The notes under the pieces are model-generated. The model did no database searches. It saw nothing but the letters and a program-made list of their open reading frames with translations, and had not been told where the DNA came from. From Rhynchonema sp. JSB1_4 (Eukaryota; Nematoda; Chromadorea; Monhysterida; Xyalidae): DNA of 64,000 nucleotides. Positions 61,801-64,000 of the stretch are shown in pieces; the first letter of the stretch is position 1; each line of letters opens with the position of its first letter. The position numbers were made by a program, and so were the translations under genes. The stretch spans positions 1-64,000 of the forward strand of contig JASAMV010001995.1 in NCBI GenBank assembly GCA_030248065.1. Direction: 5' to 3'.

Positions 61801-62292
61801 TTCCTGTGCCGTGGGCTTCAATGCCTCAAACGGTTTTGTTTGTGTAACATAATTTATTTCCTGCGGAATTCGCCTATTTTTGCAAGCTTGCACAATTCTT
61901 TCCCTATTTTCCTGCATCATTTCATCGGTGACCATTTGTTCATCACCACCGACAAGCCTGATGCCCATTTGACACTGTACTATCTTACTATTAATCAAAG
62001 CAGTCATCTTTTGCGTCTCTTGTTCGAATTCCTCATCATCCTCAGGCATCAAGGGTAAGTACTGATTTCGTACCTGACCCTCTCTGTCCGCCTGTTTCTG
62101 TACATATAACCGTACGCCACGAGAATTGACAAATTTCGTCAACTTTGGACCATCCTTCACTGGCTGTGGATAGGCATGATTGGCCATCTCTTGAGAAAAT
62201 ACATAAACTTTCTCGTTTTCCATAATTTTATCTAACATTTTCCTGAGGTGATAGGGGTATCTATACATGGGCTCCGGTGCCTTGCATACCAT
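58780..62292 (-). CDS. Gypsy-type Gag/protease polyprotein
   Basis: The frame encodes 1170 residues. About 200-360 resembles a retrotransposon Gag capsid helix bundle (DIEDWQEEFDSCAVAAGLSM, LREAFTNARNLKKYMTQVHN, WKAELFLSTIKPEIRKLM). A retropepsin-like motif DSGSAVNLLSV sits near residue 745, followed by a hydrophobic flap-type region. No CCHC knuckle is apparent. Near the C-terminus a segment (VTIPPRAVVPVSVYVI ... INQITMFNTGDKDIEIEEST) resembles the beta-rich linker that precedes RT in many Gypsy elements, which normally belongs to Pol. The N-terminus overlaps the upstream frame by 61 bases, in the -1 frame. Intact throughout. Confidence 0.85.
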   Translation of the reverse strand: MVCKAPEPMYRYPYHLRKMLDKIMENEKVYVFSQEMANHAYPQPVKDGPKLTKFVNSRGVRLYVQKQADREGQVRNQYLPLMPEDDEEFEQETQKMTALINSKIVQCQMGIRLVGGDEQMVTDEMMQENRERIVQACKNRRIPQEINYVTQTKPFEALKPTAQELYLLRNSDKRPDWKKQWKQFQEWLPIECLDYDPAKEDAMDIEDWQEEFDSCAVAAGLSMEDRYLALVKMMKGTGRAHLFDLKRDIRGTDYEYIMNKLREAFTNARNLKKYMTQVHNSMQQKQTVQEWHHEYCKILNKAYKDQPSSWKAELFLSTIKPEIRKLMTNPQQQWRNTIDVMMAAKEAEHDYNMRKAAKNKEAVEYMRNQYKMTQKEASKVVQRETKMAKWDVMVEKFQAAERKGKTQFRERGAFNTRMPRREDLYEMTVGTNTAEKVQNMNQQKQASSVLALGQKEEDLEDSLNRFKAEDQSDSGPESEEQNTSEGDEYEGLKAYSVTPAFVGMINCAKTISMKDASTQTDSKKGQNRKKLRDLVRAQDDLQHRLKILREIMETLNIKPEQIQCPEVALIKTSTYVNLYNVSQEAQTEQLARYWHNFPNKTESEIEFRRGPFQVGWERKETAKMQQIRGKHTFPKIFIATLDKKPIQKPDAVVDMTDWPKKAKPTFDGAFKGPQGEKDQVYELLIAKQGHLGSKTKMDSIKISTKEEQANDKTAELLMRVCRPVKELDIRCYDEKFFKMAQLSMLEDSGSAVNLLSVRDFTILVREKIITEHYKCHMIIEGFHGYRSALTGIVLLNITCGKRGPKLIPFLQGEDIYKSIFGIGAIDEMFGNTHFGEAEWADKKRLEKEVADKIAAARKDQAPIRINLDPENKKLVVRNQHQKRPNTAPKSSKDQKKKVTKGPSSEDKEEKKKIEMFERNKHASKPVSMPPNRHPGAKPCGFQDRNKPVGDRPKEELRKNGRPYDKIDPKVNTIEDKNKEKAPEEQQAESGQEPEEYTPATNLVRPARRRMVPGVIYVAKKVTIPPRAVVPVSVYVIDDMGRSQSETMDIMEEWAQIRPDEVVQHVHPSVGFMKDDIDTLNIVEGIYPTDFSINQITMFNTGDKDIEIEESTIVGERGYSMAASIDHIDYGVEHNVEEALRKQKQDFHNAGTQCPGVISAQWKTSWAIKRM

Positions 62293-64000
62293 TGGGCTCC
62301 GATGCCCAATTCACCTGACCAAAATCCTCCAGCATATCTGTCCTTTTCATCCAATGGATGTAGGTAACTTTTCACTTCCGGTTCTGGTTTTTCTGTCTTC
62401 TGCAATATAGCCGTAACTGCACTGCGTATCTCGCATGGTGGTTCCGGTTTTTCTGGTATTTCCTGCCGGCGTTCTGTCGGCCCGCCGATCACTTGCAGAT
62501 TCTCTTTTTCTTGGTCCACACGGACCTTATCAATCAATTCATCAATTTTCTTCGAAATTTGTTCCCTTTCTTGCTGACAATCAGCTATCCGCTCTTCGCG
62601 TTCCCCTTTACGGGAGCGCATGGCACGTATGTACCTTATTTCGTTCTCTTTTAATTGTTCTTCTAATTCAGCTCTAATCGTACTCACCGTTCTAGCTTCC
62701 TCTTCCTGTACTGGTATCGCTGATGTTTCAATCAGTTCCGGGGTCTTATCCCCCTCGTTCTGACTTACTGCCATATTACGCATCAAATTCGGCAATTCTT
62801 CTTTCAGCATTTCCCGAAGTATTTTCTGGATTTGCTGTCTGTCATCTTTCCGTATGAATCGTACTCCTTGGTCCTGGGAGTCTCCATCCTCTCCATCAGA
62901 TTCCTGTACATTCTGTGCACCATTCGGTCCTGACGGTCCGGCGGCACCCGCTGCATTAACAAGCGATTTAACTGGTGCCGGTATCGTTTTAGCCTTAACG
63001 GTTTTGGTGTTCCAGTTTCCCGGACTCGAGCCAAAAACTTCTGCTTGTTTCTTATTTTGACCAATTTCACGGTCCTGTTGCTCGATCATACTCACCATTT
63101 CTTCTTCACTGTCCGTCAAATCTACATTTGCGGTGGCAATCTCGATTGCCTGTTTCGCCATGTGTTTTATCGTCCTAGGGTCTTCCAGTGGGCTTGTTGG
63201 TTGCCTTTTTCTGGATGGCCCTGGCCGTAACATATTATCCGATTCAGCTGAATCCTCTGCTGATGATCGAACTTCATGGTACTCGTCACTTGACTGAGAC
63301 AAATTTGTCTGCTCATTTCCCTTATTAGCCAAGGGCCCCTGCCTCTTTGCTTGATGCTCCTGGATAGGTGCACTCAGCAAAGTGGCATCCCCTTGGCTGG
63401 TATCGGCCTCCTCGCCCTCTTGTTGACTTATCGCCGCTATGGCTTCTTCGAACCACGTATCCATCCCTATATCACTGTCAGTGAGGTCCGTAGGCTCAGA
63501 TTGGGATTCCTCTTCTGGTGATAACGATGCCAATTGTTCCTGCATAATCTGATGGCCTTTGTCCTGGTTCAGTTTTATTCTCTCCATCAGTTTCTTATTG
63601 TATTCCTTCTCAAATTCCGGATTTTTACTTGTCTGTTGGGCTGGGTATCCAGCTTCATTTACTTCCCTAATCAGTCTTTCGTTCCATGATATGATTTCTT
63701 TATTTCCTTTCTTTATGAAGCGCCCTGTTGTGGCGCTCAAAGTTCTATCTTTGGGATAGAGTGCCCATTCACCATCCCTTGTTAGGTACATAAAATCCTT
63801 GGAACCTTCCGTGATCTCCTGTACCACTCCATATCGGTATGGTGGTATCATAATTTCACCATTTTCGTATTTCTGCAACTTATGCACTCGCCCCTTTTCA
63901 TCCACGGCTTTATCATCCGTTGGAATGATATGCAATCTCTTTTCTTTCGGAATTTGGTACATTTTCTTAGGGTAGATGTTCGGACCTGGCCAAACTTTCA
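62232..64000 (-). CDS. First ORF of the retroelement, partial at the window edge
   Basis: The frame ends at TAG 62232 and is open to the edge of the window. An ATG at 63962 gives 576 residues, but reading continues upstream in frame (KVWPGPNIYPKK), so the true start may be outside. The N-terminal part is modestly structured (YRYGVVQEI, FMYLTRDGEWALYPKDRTLS). The middle is acidic and disordered, and a charged coiled coil lies near the C-terminal quarter (KENEIRYIRAMRSRKGEREE). It is probably an additional Gag-region protein; no standard domain is recognised. It precedes and overlaps the Gag/protease frame. Confidence 0.75.
   Translation of the reverse strand, partial: KVWPGPNIYPKKMYQIPKEKRLHIIPTDDKAVDEKGRVHKLQKYENGEIMIPPYRYGVVQEITEGSKDFMYLTRDGEWALYPKDRTLSATTGRFIKKGNKEIISWNERLIREVNEAGYPAQQTSKNPEFEKEYNKKLMERIKLNQDKGHQIMQEQLASLSPEEESQSEPTDLTDSDIGMDTWFEEAIAAISQQEGEEADTSQGDATLLSAPIQEHQAKRQGPLANKGNEQTNLSQSSDEYHEVRSSAEDSAESDNMLRPGPSRKRQPTSPLEDPRTIKHMAKQAIEIATANVDLTDSEEEMVSMIEQQDREIGQNKKQAEVFGSSPGNWNTKTVKAKTIPAPVKSLVNAAGAAGPSGPNGAQNVQESDGEDGDSQDQGVRFIRKDDRQQIQKILREMLKEELPNLMRNMAVSQNEGDKTPELIETSAIPVQEEEARTVSTIRAELEEQLKENEIRYIRAMRSRKGEREERIADCQQEREQISKKIDELIDKVRVDQEKENLQVIGGPTERRQEIPEKPEPPCEIRSAVTAILQKTEKPEPEVKSYLHPLDEKDRYAGGFWSGELGIGAQWYARHRSPCIDTPITSGKC

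Larger units (their letters stand above)
54662..64000 (-). mobile_element. Large Ty3/Gypsy-type LTR retroelement, truncated by the window edge
   Basis: Three long minus-strand frames overlap end to start: 62232-64000 (open at the edge), 58780-62292 and 54662-58837. Each next frame is -1 relative to the one before (overlaps of 61 and 58 bases). Gag-like, protease, reverse transcriptase, RNase H and integrase domains occur in Gypsy order (integrase last). All three frames are intact, so the copy looks young. The LTRs are not identified: the 5' one would lie beyond position 64000. Confidence 0.85.

Overview
This is animal (metazoan) nuclear DNA. Genes are split by short introns that begin with GT, or in a few cases GC, and end in AG, often as TTTCAG. 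Every gene model below was built by hand from reading frames, splice signals and phase matching. The gene content (a very divergent ionotropic receptor and a one-Ig-domain protein of the oig-4 type) suggests an ecdysozoan, probably arthropod- or tardigrade-like, but I cannot name the organism.

Layout. 0-7 kb: a degenerate hAT transposon (1349-2591) and twin genes for small secreted helical peptides (3187-3639, 4427-5286). 7-27 kb: four conserved genes, all on the minus strand. They are a PAIP1 homologue (7178-13650), a 506-residue protein of four repeated modules with a myristoylation signal and a C-terminal PPSY (14578-19285), Cdc42 (20736-24430) and an oig-4-like Ig protein (26281-27133). 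An ionotropic-receptor gene (8220-10431) lies on the opposite strand inside a PAIP1 intron. 27-43.5 kb: a plus-strand cluster of five related secreted glycine-rich genes starting at 29143, 34482, 36309, 38834 and 40662 (the last decayed). They are assembled from small phase-1 exons; the first contains a tandem array of nine near-identical 33-nt microexons. A duplicated minus-strand pair of small Trp/Pro-rich secreted proteins (39893-40318, 42752-43210) is interleaved with them. 45.5-64 kb: a 1167-residue orphan ORF, 5.6 kb without genes, and a large Ty3/Gypsy-type retroelement running off the right edge, with three long overlapping minus-strand frames each offset by -1.

Terminal-inverted-repeat elements fill many introns and spacers. 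Three have perfect 8-bp target duplications and CAGTG/TAGGG ends (hAT type). Several are full of one short reiterated word particular to that element (CCGACAC, GATCCC, GCGGGTTGC and others).

The most novel-looking system is the 29-41 kb cluster: secreted glycine-rich proteins built from modular in-frame microexons, sharing a signal peptide followed by a short hydrophobic helix motif, with clear signs of recent exon and gene duplication.
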